Assembly (NCBI GenBank): GCA_019634145.1
Contig: JAHQVU010000033.1
Coordinates: 1 to 53,113 of the forward strand
DNA length: 53,113 nucleotides
Direction of reading: 5' to 3'
Source of the DNA: Micavibrio sp.
GTDB lineage: Bacteria; Pseudomonadota; Alphaproteobacteria; Micavibrionales; Micavibrionaceae
Each line of letters opens with the position of its first letter. Positions within the stretch are counted from its first letter, which is position 1. The notes beneath the pieces are model-generated. The model had not been told where the DNA came from. It did not search any database and saw only the letters and a list, made by a program, of their open reading frames with translations. A program made the position numbers and the translations under genes. Shown one piece after another: positions 1-8,807 of this stretch.

Positions 1-522
1 CCTGGAGATATGGGTAATGCTACAACTAGGATTGGAAATTGTGGGAGTGTAACAGCATGTACTGACAGTGCTACATCTAATGGCAGGTTGAATGTAAATG
101 TCGGTGCAGCAGCATCCGGTGAGGGAATCAACTTTTTTGGACAGCTCGTTGCAGCAGATTTGATCGGTGGTATGGATGGTAGCTCGGTTGCTCCTCAGCT
201 AGGTGTTTCTAATCCTACAGCGCCTATTGGTGGAGGCTTTCTTGCTGGCGATAACAGAACAGGGGATTCCACAGGCGCATTGGCATCCGCTTTGCGTCCA
301 TCACCATACATCACACTTACCTCAGATCTAAATACTGTAGGTGGTGTTGGTACGGTTACAGATTTGCAGGCCGCCACCATCGATCGTCGCATTGACGACG
401 GTAATCCTAACGCGGGAATGCTAATTTCAAATAACACTGCTACTGAATGTGTTGCTGCTGCTAATGCTCAGACTTACTCTGCTGCTAACTCATTGTGTGT
501 GATTTCATACCGTATGCAATAA
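1..522 (+). CDS. Type IV pilin / pseudopilin-like protein, 3' part
   Basis: The frame is open from the first base, so the gene starts before the window; 173 residues are visible. The segment is rich in Gly, Ala, Ser, Thr and Asn, has few charges, and holds Cys pairs near the visible N-terminus and the C-terminus. It contains a TIDRRIDDGNPNAGML stretch about 50 residues before the end. Stretches of the form 'D-x-K/R-x-DDG-x-P-x-x-G' are common in the C-terminal halves of alphaproteobacterial prepilin-type (N-methylation) proteins, which is the basis of the call. The diagnostic class III signal and N-terminal helix lie outside the window, so pilin, pseudopilin and another secreted fibre protein cannot be separated. 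A strong terminator follows. Confidence 0.55.
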   Translation, partial: PGDMGNATTRIGNCGSVTACTDSATSNGRLNVNVGAAASGEGINFFGQLVAADLIGGMDGSSVAPQLGVSNPTAPIGGGFLAGDNRTGDSTGALASALRPSPYITLTSDLNTVGGVGTVTDLQAATIDRRIDDGNPNAGMLISNNTATECVAAANAQTYSAANSLCVISYRMQ

Positions 523-538
523 ATTTATCGAATACAAG

Positions 539-568
539 AAACCCCGCTTTTTCGGCGGGGTTTTTTTT
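539..568 (+). terminator. Rho-independent terminator after the pilin-like gene
   Basis: The arms 542-547 (ccccgc) and 555-560 (gcgggg) pair perfectly, extended by an A/T pairing on the outside, and are followed by eight T residues. It lies 17 bases after the stop codon. The rest of the gap up to 791 shows no gene; a C-run/A-run/G-run hairpin near 743-760 has no T tract. Confidence 0.9.
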
Positions 569-791
569 ATGCCGCGCATGTAGGCGCTGCAAAATGCCCA
601 TAAACAGCACCCAAAAACTTGAATAAATTCCTGTTTTGTGATAATTTTGATCGCTGCAAAGGCGATTTAAGAGGGGTGATAAAATATACAGCAATGAAAC
701 AAACTGAAAGAAAAGTATTAAATATCAATTGCCTGCACCCCACCCCCTAAAAAAAGGGGAACAAACTGAAGGGTTTTGATAAAGCTATAAA

Positions 792-1883
792 TTATGCGAG
801 ATTTTCCAGCGCCTTTACAACCGCATCGCCCATAGCGTCAGTGCCAACTTCGCGGCAATTATCGGCCATAATATCGGCTGTACGTGTGCCACTATTGAGC
901 ACGTCTTGCACTGCGGCTTCAACCATATCGGCGAGTGTCGCACGCTCCAGAGAATAGCGCAAAGCCATAGAAAGGCTCAAAATCGTTGCCAGTGGATTGG
1001 CCTTATTTTGCCCCGCAATGTCTGGCGCGCTGCCATGAACAGGCTCGTACAAACCCGTCTTACCGACTTCACCAAGGGACGCGGATGGCAGCATTCCAAG
1101 CGATCCGGTCAGCATCGCTGCCTCATCACTCAAAATATCGCCGAACAGATTATCCGTCACAATCACGTCAAATTGACGCGGATTGCGGCACAGCTGCATC
1201 GCGCAATTATCGGCATACATATGCTCTAATTGTACGTCTGAAAATTCAGTCGTGTGCAGCGCGGTGATGTCCTCACGCCAGAGCTTACCGCTTTCCATCA
1301 CATTGGCCTTCTCGCAAGATGTAACGCGGTTAGAGCGCTTGCGCGCCAGATCAAAAGCTACAGCGCCGATGCGCTTAATCTCCGATGTGGTGTAAACTTG
1401 CGTATTAACCCCGCGACGCTCACCATTGCCAAGGTCTTCAATCCCGCGCGGCTCGCCGAAATAAACGCCGCCTGTCAGCTCGCGTACTATCAAAATGTCC
1501 AAACCCTTTACGATCTCGGGCTTAAGGGATGAGGCATCAACCAACGCATCAAAAACAAGTGCGGGGCGCAAATTCGCGAATAAATTCAGCTCTTTACGAG
1601 CGCGCAATAATCCCGCTTCTGGACGAAGCGCATAATCAACGCCGTCCCATTTCGGACCGCCGACTGATCCCATCAAAATCGCCTTGGCGCTTTTGCATCT
1701 AGCCAGCGTTTCATCAGTAAATGGATGGCCGTACGCGTCGTACGCTTGTCCACCAATAAGATCGTGCTCAACCTCAATCTCAAGGCCAGCATTGCTTTTC
1801 AGCCAGTCTAAAACCTTCTCTGCTTCGGCGACAATTTCTGGCCCAATGCCATCACCTGGCAAAATTACAAGTGTATCAGTCAT
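792..1883 (-). CDS. leuB: 3-isopropylmalate dehydrogenase
   Basis: This enzyme catalyses the NAD-dependent oxidative decarboxylation of 3-isopropylmalate to 2-oxoisocaproate, the third step of leucine biosynthesis in the cytoplasm. At 363 residues it has normal family length. Visible motifs are the N-terminal [19 protein letters not shown], the substrate-binding Arg residues in [13 protein letters not shown] and [14 protein letters not shown], and the metal/NAD region [21 protein letters not shown] followed by [13 protein letters not shown] (about residue 280). The ATG is followed directly by the conserved core, so the start is secure. It lies three bases after leuD and is the last gene of the HD-GYP/leuD/leuB transcription unit. 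No obvious terminator follows it. Confidence 0.97.
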   Translation of the reverse strand: MTDTLVILPGDGIGPEIVAEAEKVLDWLKSNAGLEIEVEHDLIGGQAYDAYGHPFTDETLARCKSAKAILMGSVGGPKWDGVDYALRPEAGLLRARKELNLFANLRPALVFDALVDASSLKPEIVKGLDILIVRELTGGVYFGEPRGIEDLGNGERRGVNTQVYTTSEIKRIGAVAFDLARKRSNRVTSCEKANVMESGKLWREDITALHTTEFSDVQLEHMYADNCAMQLCRNPRQFDVIVTDNLFGDILSDEAAMLTGSLGMLPSASLGEVGKTGLYEPVHGSAPDIAGQNKANPLATILSLSMALRYSLERATLADMVEAAVQDVLNSGTRTADIMADNCREVGTDAMGDAVVKALENLA

Positions 1884-1886
1884 GGC

Positions 1887-2492
1887 TTAAACCCATCCTC
1901 TTTGGTCTGACAATTTTTCTTCATAGGCCTCAATCGCGCTTTTCTTCTCCAGCGTCAAGCCAATATCGTCCAATCCGTTCAACAGGCAATGCTTACGGAA
2001 CGGGTCAACCTCGAATTCAAAGCTGAATTGGTTGCCGCGCGTCACTGTCTGCTTGTCGAGATCAACTTCAATCAACGCATCCGGCTCATCCTGGGCGCTT
2101 TGCATCAGCTGGCTCACTTGCTCTTGCGGCAGAGCAATAGGCAGAATTCCATTTTTGAAGGAATTATTGTAAAAAATATCAGCAAACGAAGGCGCGATGA
2201 TACAGCGAAAACCCATATCCAGTAGCGCCCAAGGTGCATGCTCACGGCTTGAACCACAACCAAAATTATCACCCGTGATCAAAATCTGCGCGCCCTTATG
2301 TTGTGGCTGATTAAGCGGGAAATCTGCCAAAGGTTGTCCGTTATCATCATAGCGGATGTTGTAAAAACAGCTCACGCCCAGACCAGTGCGCTTAACGGTT
2401 TTGAGGAACTGCTTAGGGATGATGATGTCTGTATCTACATTCATCAGATCCAGGGGCGCTGCTTTGGCTTTTAAAACAGTAAATGCATCCAT
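1887..2492 (-). CDS. leuD: 3-isopropylmalate dehydratase small subunit
   Basis: This is the swivelling small subunit that joins LeuC to form isopropylmalate isomerase, which converts 2- to 3-isopropylmalate. It has 201 residues, the usual length. Visible motifs are [14 protein letters not shown] near residue 20, [17 protein letters not shown] near residue 73 and [21 protein letters not shown] near residue 95, all typical of LeuD. The gene is tightly packed: three bases separate it from leuB downstream and three from the HD-GYP-like gene upstream. Its partner leuC lies about 1.2 kb away on the same strand, separated by two unrelated genes, so the two subunits are probably not on one compact transcript. 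Confidence 0.97.
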   Translation of the reverse strand: MDAFTVLKAKAAPLDLMNVDTDIIIPKQFLKTVKRTGLGVSCFYNIRYDDNGQPLADFPLNQPQHKGAQILITGDNFGCGSSREHAPWALLDMGFRCIIAPSFADIFYNNSFKNGILPIALPQEQVSQLMQSAQDEPDALIEVDLDKQTVTRGNQFSFEFEVDPFRKHCLLNGLDDIGLTLEKKSAIEAYEEKLSDQRGWV

Positions 2493-2495
2493 TTC

Positions 2496-3254
2496 TTAAT
2501 CCTTGGGTTTTTGAAGTATACGGCCTTTTTTATAGTCATCTATCTTCATAATTGCAAAGGATTCAAACAGCGTCATGTCATAAATTTCGGCACCTTTTTC
2601 GCCGCGCATACGCTCTAATACGCCGGGAGGTGAGGTGTCGCGCCCTCCGAAATGCGGCCGCTTGATGCGGTATCCGTCATAAGCTTCGATAATCGCCGCT
2701 AGACGTATGGGCGCAGAAAGCTGCTCACCTCTAAGACCATGCGTGCCGCTGCCATCCATTTGTTCATGATGATAGCGCATGATGTCCATCATCAAATCCT
2801 TAAAGGGATGGTCGATATCGGCGAAATACTCTTCGACAATCTGCGCGCCGAGAAGAGTATGCGTACGGCGGTATTTTTTGATTTTATCAGTGGGCTTTTC
2901 CTCCTGATCCCAGATGTCGACGGGCAACAATCTCTTGCCAATGTCGTGTGGCATGACTGCCCAATACATATTCTGCGCCACTACATCGCCAAGCCCCATC
3001 GCCACACAGGTACGCCGTACGTTTGTGGCCACGCGTTGTGCATGTTCATGAAAGATATAATTTATATCGCCCTCATAGTGGTGCATACGCTGCTCGTCAT
3101 AGGCTTTGAGAAGCTCTAGCTCGGCTTGAATGAATGGCTTGAAGATGGTTTGACAGATATCATCGGTTTCAAAATCGAAATTCTCCGGCCATTGATAATT
3201 CACGACGTTTATCCTTATCTGCGATAGAATGCTTACGAGGTTGTTGTTGTGCAA
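2496..3254 (-). CDS. HD-GYP-like metal-dependent phosphohydrolase
   Basis: The 252-residue protein has the HD metal-site pattern: H71, the H103-D104 pair in MPHDIGKR, H132, and H162-H163-E164 followed by QMDGSGTHGL. It then continues through a conserved AYDGY (D193). HD-GYP proteins have HHE-x-x-DGxGYP-x-GL at this point. Here the Gly-Tyr-Pro is Gly-Thr-His, so the eponymous motif is degenerate and cyclic-di-GMP hydrolysis is uncertain. No receiver, GAF or other sensor domain precedes it; the N-terminal 60 residues are unassigned. The stop lies three bases before leuD, implying co-transcription with leuD and leuB. Upstream (3255-3454) is a very AT-rich intergenic stretch shared with the divergent small secreted gene. 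Confidence 0.8.
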   Translation of the reverse strand: MHNNNLVSILSQIRINVVNYQWPENFDFETDDICQTIFKPFIQAELELLKAYDEQRMHHYEGDINYIFHEHAQRVATNVRRTCVAMGLGDVVAQNMYWAVMPHDIGKRLLPVDIWDQEEKPTDKIKKYRRTHTLLGAQIVEEYFADIDHPFKDLMMDIMRYHHEQMDGSGTHGLRGEQLSAPIRLAAIIEAYDGYRIKRPHFGGRDTSPPGVLERMRGEKGAEIYDMTLFESFAIMKIDDYKKGRILQKPKD

Positions 3255-3454
3255 TATCTGTAAATAAAAATCCAGTTAAATTGCGGCAAAAAGGATTGTG
3301 ACGAATTATAAGTAAAATTTATGAAAATTTCACAAAAATATATTTAACATAACATTAATAATTAATAAAATTTTATATATTTGTTGATATTATCATAGAA
3401 GACTAAAAAATATCTTAATCAAAAAATTATAAAAAATATGCGTGGGAGAGTATT

Positions 3455-3736
3455 ATGAAACACCTCAATACACTACTTCTTTGCGTAATTTGTATGGCAC
3501 CAACTTACGCACAGGCTGAAGAACCTCAATTTAATTTTTATTCATCAGCAAACAACCTTTACTACAATGCTTCTGATAAGGCTCTGGCCTTGCCATTTGC
3601 CGATGACGGAGATAATACCCGTGTCGAAATGTACCTGAAAAATAATGAGGGTCACCCTTATGATGCAGAAGACCAATATCAAAAAAACAAATTTAATCCG
3701 ATGATCGGCGTCAAATTCCGCCTAAAGCTTAATTAA
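3455..3736 (+). CDS. Small secreted protein of unknown function
   Basis: The 93-residue product starts with a clear Sec signal peptide: Lys near the N-terminus, a Leu/Cys/Val/Ile core, and likely cleavage after AQA around residue 22. That leaves a mature protein of about 71 residues rich in Asn, Asp, Tyr and Phe with no Cys. The C-terminus ends in GVKFRLKLN, a beta-strand-like ending that resembles the last strand of small outer-membrane or periplasmic proteins; that resemblance is weak. A good ribosome site (gggagag) lies 6 bases before the ATG. Its TAA shares the tetranucleotide TTAA (3733-3736) with the stop of convergent leuC. I do not recognise the family. Confidence 0.7.
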   Translation: MKHLNTLLLCVICMAPTYAQAEEPQFNFYSSANNLYYNASDKALALPFADDGDNTRVEMYLKNNEGHPYDAEDQYQKNKFNPMIGVKFRLKLN

Positions 3737-5151
3737 AGCGATCTGACATCTGTCAACTTTCCGTTTATTGCCGCCGCCGCCGCCATGGCAGGGGAGAGCA
3801 GATGCGTTCGCCCGCCGCGCCCTTGACGCCCTTCGAAATTGCGGTTGGAGGTGGAGGCGCAACGCTCACCGGGTTTAAGCTGGTCAGGGTTCATGCCGAG
3901 GCACATTGAGCATCCTGGCTCGCGCCAGTCAAAGCCAGCCTCGATTAAAATATCGGCAATGCCTTCTTCCTCGGCCATGATTTTCACAAGCCCTGAGCCG
4001 GGTACAATCATAGCCTCAACGCCATCCGCAACTTGCTTGCCTTTGGCAATGGCGGCAACGGCGCGTAAATCCTCAATCCGTGCATTGGTGCAAGAGCCTA
4101 TAAAGACTTTGTCGACCTCGATGTCGCTCATCTTCGTGCCGGCGGTTAAACCCATATAATCAAGCATACGCTTAACGCTTGCACGCTTATGCTCATCAGC
4201 GAAATCAGCAGGCGAGGGCACGATACCATCAATGGAGACGGTGTCTTCAGGCGTTGTTCCCCATGTGACAGTTGGCGGGATATCTTCGGCGCGGATGACG
4301 ACCTCTTTATCGTATGTTGCGCCATCATCAGACGGCAATGACTTCCAGTAAGCAACAGCCCTATCCCATTCTTCGCCCGTGGGCGCCATCGGGCGACCTT
4401 TTATGTATTGGAAGGTCGTTTCATCAGGCGCGACTAAGCCAGCTCTCGCGCCGCCCTCAATCGACATATTGCACATTGTCATGCGACCTTCCATGGAAAG
4501 GTTGCGTACTGCTTCGCCGGCGAATTCCAGCACATAGCCCGTACCACCAGCTGTGCCGATATGCCCGATAATGTGCAAGATCATGTCCTTGGCCGTCACA
4601 CCAGTCGTCAGCTGCCCGTCTACGGTAATGCGCATGGTTTTGGCAGGGGATTGAATGAGGGTCTGCGTGGCAAGCACATGCTCAACCTCTGACGTGCCGA
4701 TCCCGAATGCCAGCGCACCAAACGCGCCATGGGTAGAGGTGTGGCTGTCGCCGCAAACAATCGTCATGCCTGGCAGGGTAAAGCCTTGCTCAGGCCCGAT
4801 GATATGCACAATGCCTTGGCGGTTATCGTGTAAATCAAACAACTGAACGCCAAATTCTTCGCAATTACGCGCCAAAGTTTCTACCTGTATACGGCTGTCT
4901 TCCTGCTCAATCGGGACGGAACGGTCTGTTGTCGGCACGTTATGATCCATAACCGCGAGCGTGCGCTCAGGAGCATGGACAGGGCGCCCAGCCATGCGCA
5001 AACCTTCGAAAGCTTGCGGGCTTGTCACCTCATGCACAAGGTGGCGGTCGATATAGATCAGGCATGTGCCATTATCCTGTTTATCGATTACATGGTCAGA
5101 CCATATCTTTTCATACAATGTGCGTGGGAGTGTGCGGGGCTTTGCGCTCAT
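3733..5151 (-). CDS. leuC: 3-isopropylmalate dehydratase large subunit
   Basis: This is the aconitase-family large subunit carrying the [4Fe-4S] cluster of isopropylmalate isomerase. It has 472 residues, the standard bacterial LeuC length. Visible features are the N-terminal [11 protein letters not shown], the [21 protein letters not shown] block near residue 135, and the three cluster cysteines in FIGSCTNAR and [11 protein letters not shown]. The C-terminal [16 protein letters not shown] is also characteristic. Upstream (5152-5478) there is no gene: about 270 AT-rich bases and then the rplS terminator. leuC is therefore not read through from the ribosomal operon and must have its own promoter. 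Its 3' end overlaps the convergent small secreted gene by four bases. Confidence 0.97.
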   Translation of the reverse strand: MSAKPRTLPRTLYEKIWSDHVIDKQDNGTCLIYIDRHLVHEVTSPQAFEGLRMAGRPVHAPERTLAVMDHNVPTTDRSVPIEQEDSRIQVETLARNCEEFGVQLFDLHDNRQGIVHIIGPEQGFTLPGMTIVCGDSHTSTHGAFGALAFGIGTSEVEHVLATQTLIQSPAKTMRITVDGQLTTGVTAKDMILHIIGHIGTAGGTGYVLEFAGEAVRNLSMEGRMTMCNMSIEGGARAGLVAPDETTFQYIKGRPMAPTGEEWDRAVAYWKSLPSDDGATYDKEVVIRAEDIPPTVTWGTTPEDTVSIDGIVPSPADFADEHKRASVKRMLDYMGLTAGTKMSDIEVDKVFIGSCTNARIEDLRAVAAIAKGKQVADGVEAMIVPGSGLVKIMAEEEGIADILIEAGFDWREPGCSMCLGMNPDQLKPGERCASTSNRNFEGRQGRGGRTHLLSPAMAAAAAINGKLTDVRSL

Positions 5152-5419
5152 TTTTTAAGCTCTTATTTATCTATTAAACATATAATCATCTCAAGCGCGA
5201 ATATGAGCGCGGATGTCGCGGGGCATTAAAGACAAAATATAGCCTCTGTGTCAATAAAAGGTAATATAAATGATGTGTAGAATTGGGATCAGATATTTGT
5301 AGCGCCGATAAAATGCAATTCAGGCTAAAAGAAATTGATGCAGATATGATGGCAGCAGGTGAGAGCTACAGCATTGAAACGCCCAGATCAGATTGGCAGC
5401 CACAATAATAATTTAAATG

Positions 5420-5455
5420 AAAAAAACCGCCATCTTTGGGGAGAGGCGGTTTTTT
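5420..5455 (-). terminator. Terminator after rplS
   Basis: The sequence aaaaaaccgcc (5421-5431) pairs with ggcggtttttt (5445-5455) around a 13-base loop. It is T-flanked in both directions and can therefore stop transcription on either strand. It lies 24 bases past the rplS stop. It separates the ffh-rplS operon from leuC, which in many alphaproteobacteria follow one another. Confidence 0.9.
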
Positions 5456-5478
5456 GTATTCTGTAGGAAGATTGGTGC

Positions 5479-6027
5479 TTATTCAGCGGAACCTTCTGCT
5501 GCTGCTGCTGCTTCAGCTGCTGCGGCATCGGCTTTTGCCTTTGCTGCATCTTCATTGGCTTTGCGGATCTCGGCGCGCTTAGCATCTTTTTCTGCTTTTT
5601 TCTTCGCGCGGATCTGTGTTTTTGTAAGACCTTCGATGCTCTCGTCAACTGCAGTTTCCAAACCATAACCGGTTGTACGCTCGGCAATACGTGCTTTCTT
5701 ACCACGTAGGTCACGAAGATAGTAAAGCTTCGCACGACGGACGTTACCGCGGCGAACCAACTCTACACTGTCAATACGTGATGACCAAAGCGGGAATGTA
5801 CGCTCAACGCCTTCGCCGTATGAAATTTTACGAACACAGAAGTTTTCATTGATGCCTGAACCTGTGCGGGCGATACATACGCCTTCATACGCCTGAATAC
5901 GCTCGCGTGTCCCTTCGCGGACTTTCACGTTCACTCTAACGGTGTCACCAGGGCCAAATGCCGGTACTTCTTTAATGGCTTGATATTTTTCGAGCTGCTT
6001 AGCTTCAAATTTCTGTAATGTATTCAT
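5479..6027 (-). CDS. rplS: 50S ribosomal protein L19 with long C-terminal tail
   Basis: This ribosomal protein lies at the 30S-50S interface. I chose the ATG at 6027 ([11 protein letters not shown]), which matches the L19 start and is preceded by a gggaaa ribosome site; an in-frame upstream ATG at 6081 would add 18 unrelated residues. Core motifs are [45 protein letters not shown] and [23 protein letters not shown]19 is normally about 115-125 residues. Here the core ends near residue 120 and a tail of about 60 residues follows, rich in Ala, Lys and Glu and ending in an alanine run. The tail is predicted to be charged helix or disorder. It is the last gene of the ffh operon. Confidence 0.96.
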   Translation of the reverse strand: MNTLQKFEAKQLEKYQAIKEVPAFGPGDTVRVNVKVREGTRERIQAYEGVCIARTGSGINENFCVRKISYGEGVERTFPLWSSRIDSVELVRRGNVRRAKLYYLRDLRGKKARIAERTTGYGLETAVDESIEGLTKTQIRAKKKAEKDAKRAEIRKANEDAAKAKADAAAAEAAAAAEGSAE

Positions 6028-6219
6028 GGTCTTTTTCCCAATTGTTAGTGAAACCCGATATATCAGTTTCTGCACATGCAAAAGCCGGCGGTTTCATTGT
6101 TGTTCGTTACGGGGTTTAACTCGTATCGCCGCGTTTATACAGATGTGCACCTATTATTGCAAGCATTTTGTCGTCTTAACGCGCAATCAAATTATGTTGA
6201 GGTTTTTGATGAGGTAATA

Positions 6220-6408
6220 ATGCCAACAATGTCATCCATGGGTAATTATCTTGAATCAGGGCAGATTTTAAGCGATGAAAATAAATTGGAAGTTGAAAAA
6301 AATCATATAAATAAAGTAAAAATGGCCAGTAGAGAAAATAAGAAGAGGTCTATGAAATCGGCTGTATACAATATTTCTACAGCAAGTCAGGGCGCCGCAC
6401 CTTCGTAA
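6220..6408 (+). CDS. Possible small ORF in the rplS-trmD gap (weak)
   Basis: The stretch 6028-6376 between trmD and rplS has no recognised gene. The only candidate is a 62-residue frame starting at the ATG at 6220, with a gagg motif 5 bases upstream. The product is polar and Lys/Glu/Asn-rich with no recognisable domain, and its last 32 bases run over the 3' end of trmD on the other strand. The frame is open further upstream (from 6076), but that part reads like non-coding DNA. It could equally be a chance frame inside the rplS 5' leader. No similarity is claimed. Confidence 0.2.
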   Translation: MPTMSSMGNYLESGQILSDENKLEVEKNHINKVKMASRENKKRSMKSAVYNISTASQGAAPS

Positions 6409-7072
6409 TAATCTTTGACTGCTCGGCTCGCCATTCATCGATTTTGGCATGATTGCCGGATGTAAGAACCTCCGGTACTCCATGCTCTGAGCCATTGGCA
6501 TCCGTCCAAACAGCGGGACGGGTATAATGCGGGTATTCGAGGAGGCCATTTGCACCGCTGCCAAAGCTCTCATTATCGGCGGTATTAACATTGCCCATAA
6601 CCCCGTCTAGCAAGCGGATGCATGCATCCATTAATATTAATGCAGCCGGTTCACCGCCTGAAAGAACATAATCACCGATCGAGATTTCTTCGAACTCATG
6701 CGCCTGCAAAAATCGCTCATCCACGCCTTCATAACGTCCGCAAAGCAGTGTCAAGCTGGGGGACGCTGCAAGCTCTTTAACCAAGGGCTGCTTAAGCTGC
6801 TGCCCGCGGGGGGAAAGGTAGATACGTCTCGAACCGGAATCATTCGTGCTCAATAAAGCTTTCTCCAGCACATCCGCACGCATGACCATGCCAGCCCCGC
6901 CGCCATAGGGTGTATCATCCACGCACTTATGCACGCCTTCACCAAAATCACGAATATTGGTGCAGCTAAAGCTCCAATCTCCGCGCTCCAGCGCCTTGCC
7001 AGCCAGTGACGCGCCAAGACAGCCCGGAAACATGTTGGGAAACAAGGTCAGTATGTTGAAATGAAGTGGCAT
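6377..7072 (-). CDS. trmD: tRNA (guanine-37-N1)-methyltransferase
   Basis: This SAM-dependent SPOUT (trefoil-knot) enzyme makes m1G37 next to the anticodon and prevents frameshifting. The 231 residues match the family length. Hallmarks are FNILTLFPNMFP at the start, DDTPYGGGAGMVM near residue 52, LLCGRYEGVDERF near residue 109, and the knot sequence EISIGDYVLSGGEPAA near residue 129. The protein ends in the typical RRPDLL. It is three bases downstream of the HAD phosphatase gene and upstream of rplS in the classic rpsP-rimM-trmD-rplS order, with the HAD gene inserted. Confidence 0.97.
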   Translation of the reverse strand: MPLHFNILTLFPNMFPGCLGASLAGKALERGDWSFSCTNIRDFGEGVHKCVDDTPYGGGAGMVMRADVLEKALLSTNDSGSRRIYLSPRGQQLKQPLVKELAASPSLTLLCGRYEGVDERFLQAHEFEEISIGDYVLSGGEPAALILMDACIRLLDGVMGNVNTADNESFGSGANGLLEYPHYTRPAVWTDANGSEHGVPEVLTSGNHAKIDEWRAEQSKIITKVRRPDLL

Positions 7073-7075
7073 AGT

Positions 7076-7765
7076 TTAGCTATAAGGTTTTAGGGTGGAA
7101 AAGTCATCAATAATCAGGGCGGCGCCGGCTGCTTTCAGGGCTTTAATACGTTGCTCCTGCCCTTCGATACCCTCAATGATCATCGCGATAGGGTACATTC
7201 CCGCGGCTTCGGCTGCCTGCATATCCAGCACATTGTCGCCAATATATGCGCAATTTTCAGGCTGCGCATCCAGCTGTTTTGCCGCCTCCAAAAGCATGTC
7301 GGGCGCCGGTTTTTTGACCATGGGCGGGTCGCAAGCCACCAGGATGTCGAACAATCCCTCTAACTTCAAAACCTTCATGTCGGGCAGAAGATTTTCTTTT
7401 CGTTTATTCGTCGCAATCGCGCTAGGGTTATTCAGTGATGCCACAAAATCTTTAAGTCCTTTGGCAAGCGGAACGGGGGAGGTCGTGAAGAGTGTTTTTC
7501 TCTCTTTGCCACGCTCCTCAACAAATGCAGGAAGCGCAGTCTCAGCGTCAAATCCAAATTTTTCTGCCATCATAATAAGTTTAGTATTGGCATTATTTCC
7601 TGCCAATGTCTGTACAAATGTTGGCGTAAGCGAAGGAGAGATTCCCGCGCGCACAAAAGCATTATTCAACATTCTGCAATCAAAGTGCGAAAAGACACTT
7701 TCGGTATCAGCGATTGTGCCATCAAAATCGAAGATGAAATGCGTTATAGTGCTGGGAAGACTCAT
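7076..7765 (-). CDS. HAD-superfamily phosphatase, phosphoglycolate phosphatase-like
   Basis: The 229-residue protein has all four HAD motifs: DFDGTIADTE (nucleophile and acid-base Asp, near residue 13), the Thr of IATNKR (near 118), the Lys of KKPAPDML (near 151) and GDNVLDMQAAEAAG (near 171). A helical cap lies between motifs I and II, as in subfamily I phosphoglycolate phosphatases. The substrate cannot be read from sequence. It overlaps rimM by four bases (ATGA, 7762-7765) and lies three bases before trmD, so it is translationally coupled inside the ribosome-maturation operon. That is not its usual place; a housekeeping nucleotide or metabolite-repair role is possible. Confidence 0.85.
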   Translation of the reverse strand: MSLPSTITHFIFDFDGTIADTESVFSHFDCRMLNNAFVRAGISPSLTPTFVQTLAGNNANTKLIMMAEKFGFDAETALPAFVEERGKERKTLFTTSPVPLAKGLKDFVASLNNPSAIATNKRKENLLPDMKVLKLEGLFDILVACDPPMVKKPAPDMLLEAAKQLDAQPENCAYIGDNVLDMQAAEAAGMYPIAMIIEGIEGQEQRIKALKAAGAALIIDDFSTLKPYS

Positions 7766-8241
7766 AACCCCTCCAGCGGGAGGATGTGCACCACGCCGCT
7801 TTCGATATCAACGCTTGGCACATTCTCATCTGTAAAAGGTACAAGATATTCGCTGCCATTATTAGCGCGGATCTCAAGCAGATCACCCGCGCCGAAATTC
7901 AGAACGGCCTTGATGAGCCCTGCATCACTGCCGGTTTTTTGATTAACGGCTTTCAGACCAATCAAATCCTCATAATAAAATTCACCGTCATCGGCTGGGG
8001 GCAGGGCGGAGCGCTCAATGTGTAATTCTGTACCACGCAGCGCATCGGCAGCGGTCTTATCCGATATGCCTTCAACCTCGGCCAAAATATATTTGCCCAA
8101 AGCGTTTTTCAGCGAGATAGCGTGACTCTCCACTTCTTCGAGTAAATACACATCATCACAATAGGGTAGGATTTTCACCAGTCCCTTAACGCCATGGGCG
8201 CTTGCGATTTTACCGATCAGGATTTTCTTATCTGTGCTCAT
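7762..8241 (-). CDS. rimM: 16S rRNA-processing protein RimM
   Basis: RimM binds S19 and the 30S head during late small-subunit assembly. The 159-residue protein has the N-terminal beta-barrel start ILIGKIASAHGVKGLVKI, the middle LRGTELHIERSALPP with EFYYEDLIGL, and the C-terminal PRC-barrel stretch EYLVPFTDENVPSVDIESGVV. The length is slightly short but complete. It follows rpsP after 85 bases that include a 9-bp hairpin, and its end overlaps the HAD gene by four bases. Confidence 0.94.
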   Translation of the reverse strand: MSTDKKILIGKIASAHGVKGLVKILPYCDDVYLLEEVESHAISLKNALGKYILAEVEGISDKTAADALRGTELHIERSALPPADDGEFYYEDLIGLKAVNQKTGSDAGLIKAVLNFGAGDLLEIRANNGSEYLVPFTDENVPSVDIESGVVHILPLEGL

Positions 8242-8271
8242 TCAATGCTCGTCCAAGGGCTCATATATAAT

Positions 8272-8305
8272 AATGCCCGCCCATTGATGTAATGAAGCGG
8301 GCATT
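8272..8305 (-). terminator. Hairpin between rpsP and rimM (attenuator or weak terminator)
   Basis: The arms 8272-8280 (aatgcccgc) and 8297-8305 (gcgggcatt) pair perfectly over 9 bp around a 16-base loop. In the direction of transcription there is no real T tract, so partial termination or RNA processing that lowers rimM relative to rpsP is more likely than full termination. Confidence 0.5.
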
Positions 8306-8326
8306 TTAAATGGGATATCTACAGAA

Positions 8327-8776
8327 TTATTCTGCTGGCTTCTCTTCAGCAGCTGGCTCTTCTGCAGGTGCGGCAGCAGCTTCTGCAGCGGCAGCCTTGG
8401 CGGCTTCTTCTGCTTCTTTCGCGGCATCTTCAGCGGCTTTACGCTTTTCTTCTTTATCCGCAACTTTCATTTTAGTCTTTTCAGACGGTGCAGATTTGTT
8501 TGGACGGTTAGACTGCTCAGGCATATCGATCAGACCAGCTTTACCAAGGAAGATAGCAACACGCTCTGAAGGTTGTGCGCCTTGTGATAACCAATATTTG
8601 ATGCGATCTTCAACCAGATTTACGCGGTTGTCGTTATCGTTTTCGAGAAGAGGGTTATATGTACCCAATTTTTCGATGTAACGGCCATCGCGTGGTGAAC
8701 GCTTATCCGCAACAACGATACGATAGAATGGGCGGCCTTTACGTCCGCCGCGTGATAGTCTTAATGCTAGTGCCAT
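8327..8776 (-). CDS. rpsP: 30S ribosomal protein S16 with long C-terminal tail
   Basis: This small-subunit protein is needed for 30S assembly. The core is unmistakable: [43 protein letters not shown], and the [17 protein letters not shown] block near residue 60. S16 is usually 80-90 residues; here the core ends near residue 85 and a tail of about 60 residues follows, first Lys/Glu-rich and then Ala/Glu/Pro-rich. The same kind of tail is seen on L19 (rplS) in this operon. A clear agg-type ribosome site precedes the ATG. It lies downstream of ffh and the GNAT gene. Confidence 0.96.
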   Translation of the reverse strand: MALALRLSRGGRKGRPFYRIVVADKRSPRDGRYIEKLGTYNPLLENDNDNRVNLVEDRIKYWLSQGAQPSERVAIFLGKAGLIDMPEQSNRPNKSAPSEKTKMKVADKEEKRKAAEDAAKEAEEAAKAAAAEAAAAPAEEPAAEEKPAE

Positions 8777-8807
8777 GTGTTTTTCTCCTTTGGGTTATGC
8801 AATAAGT

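Noticed and set aside
7095-7835. 246-residue plus-strand frame opposite the HAD and rimM genes
   Set aside because: It mirrors the real minus-strand HAD gene, whose four HAD motifs are intact. The product is a low-complexity Ser/Ala/Ile mixture.
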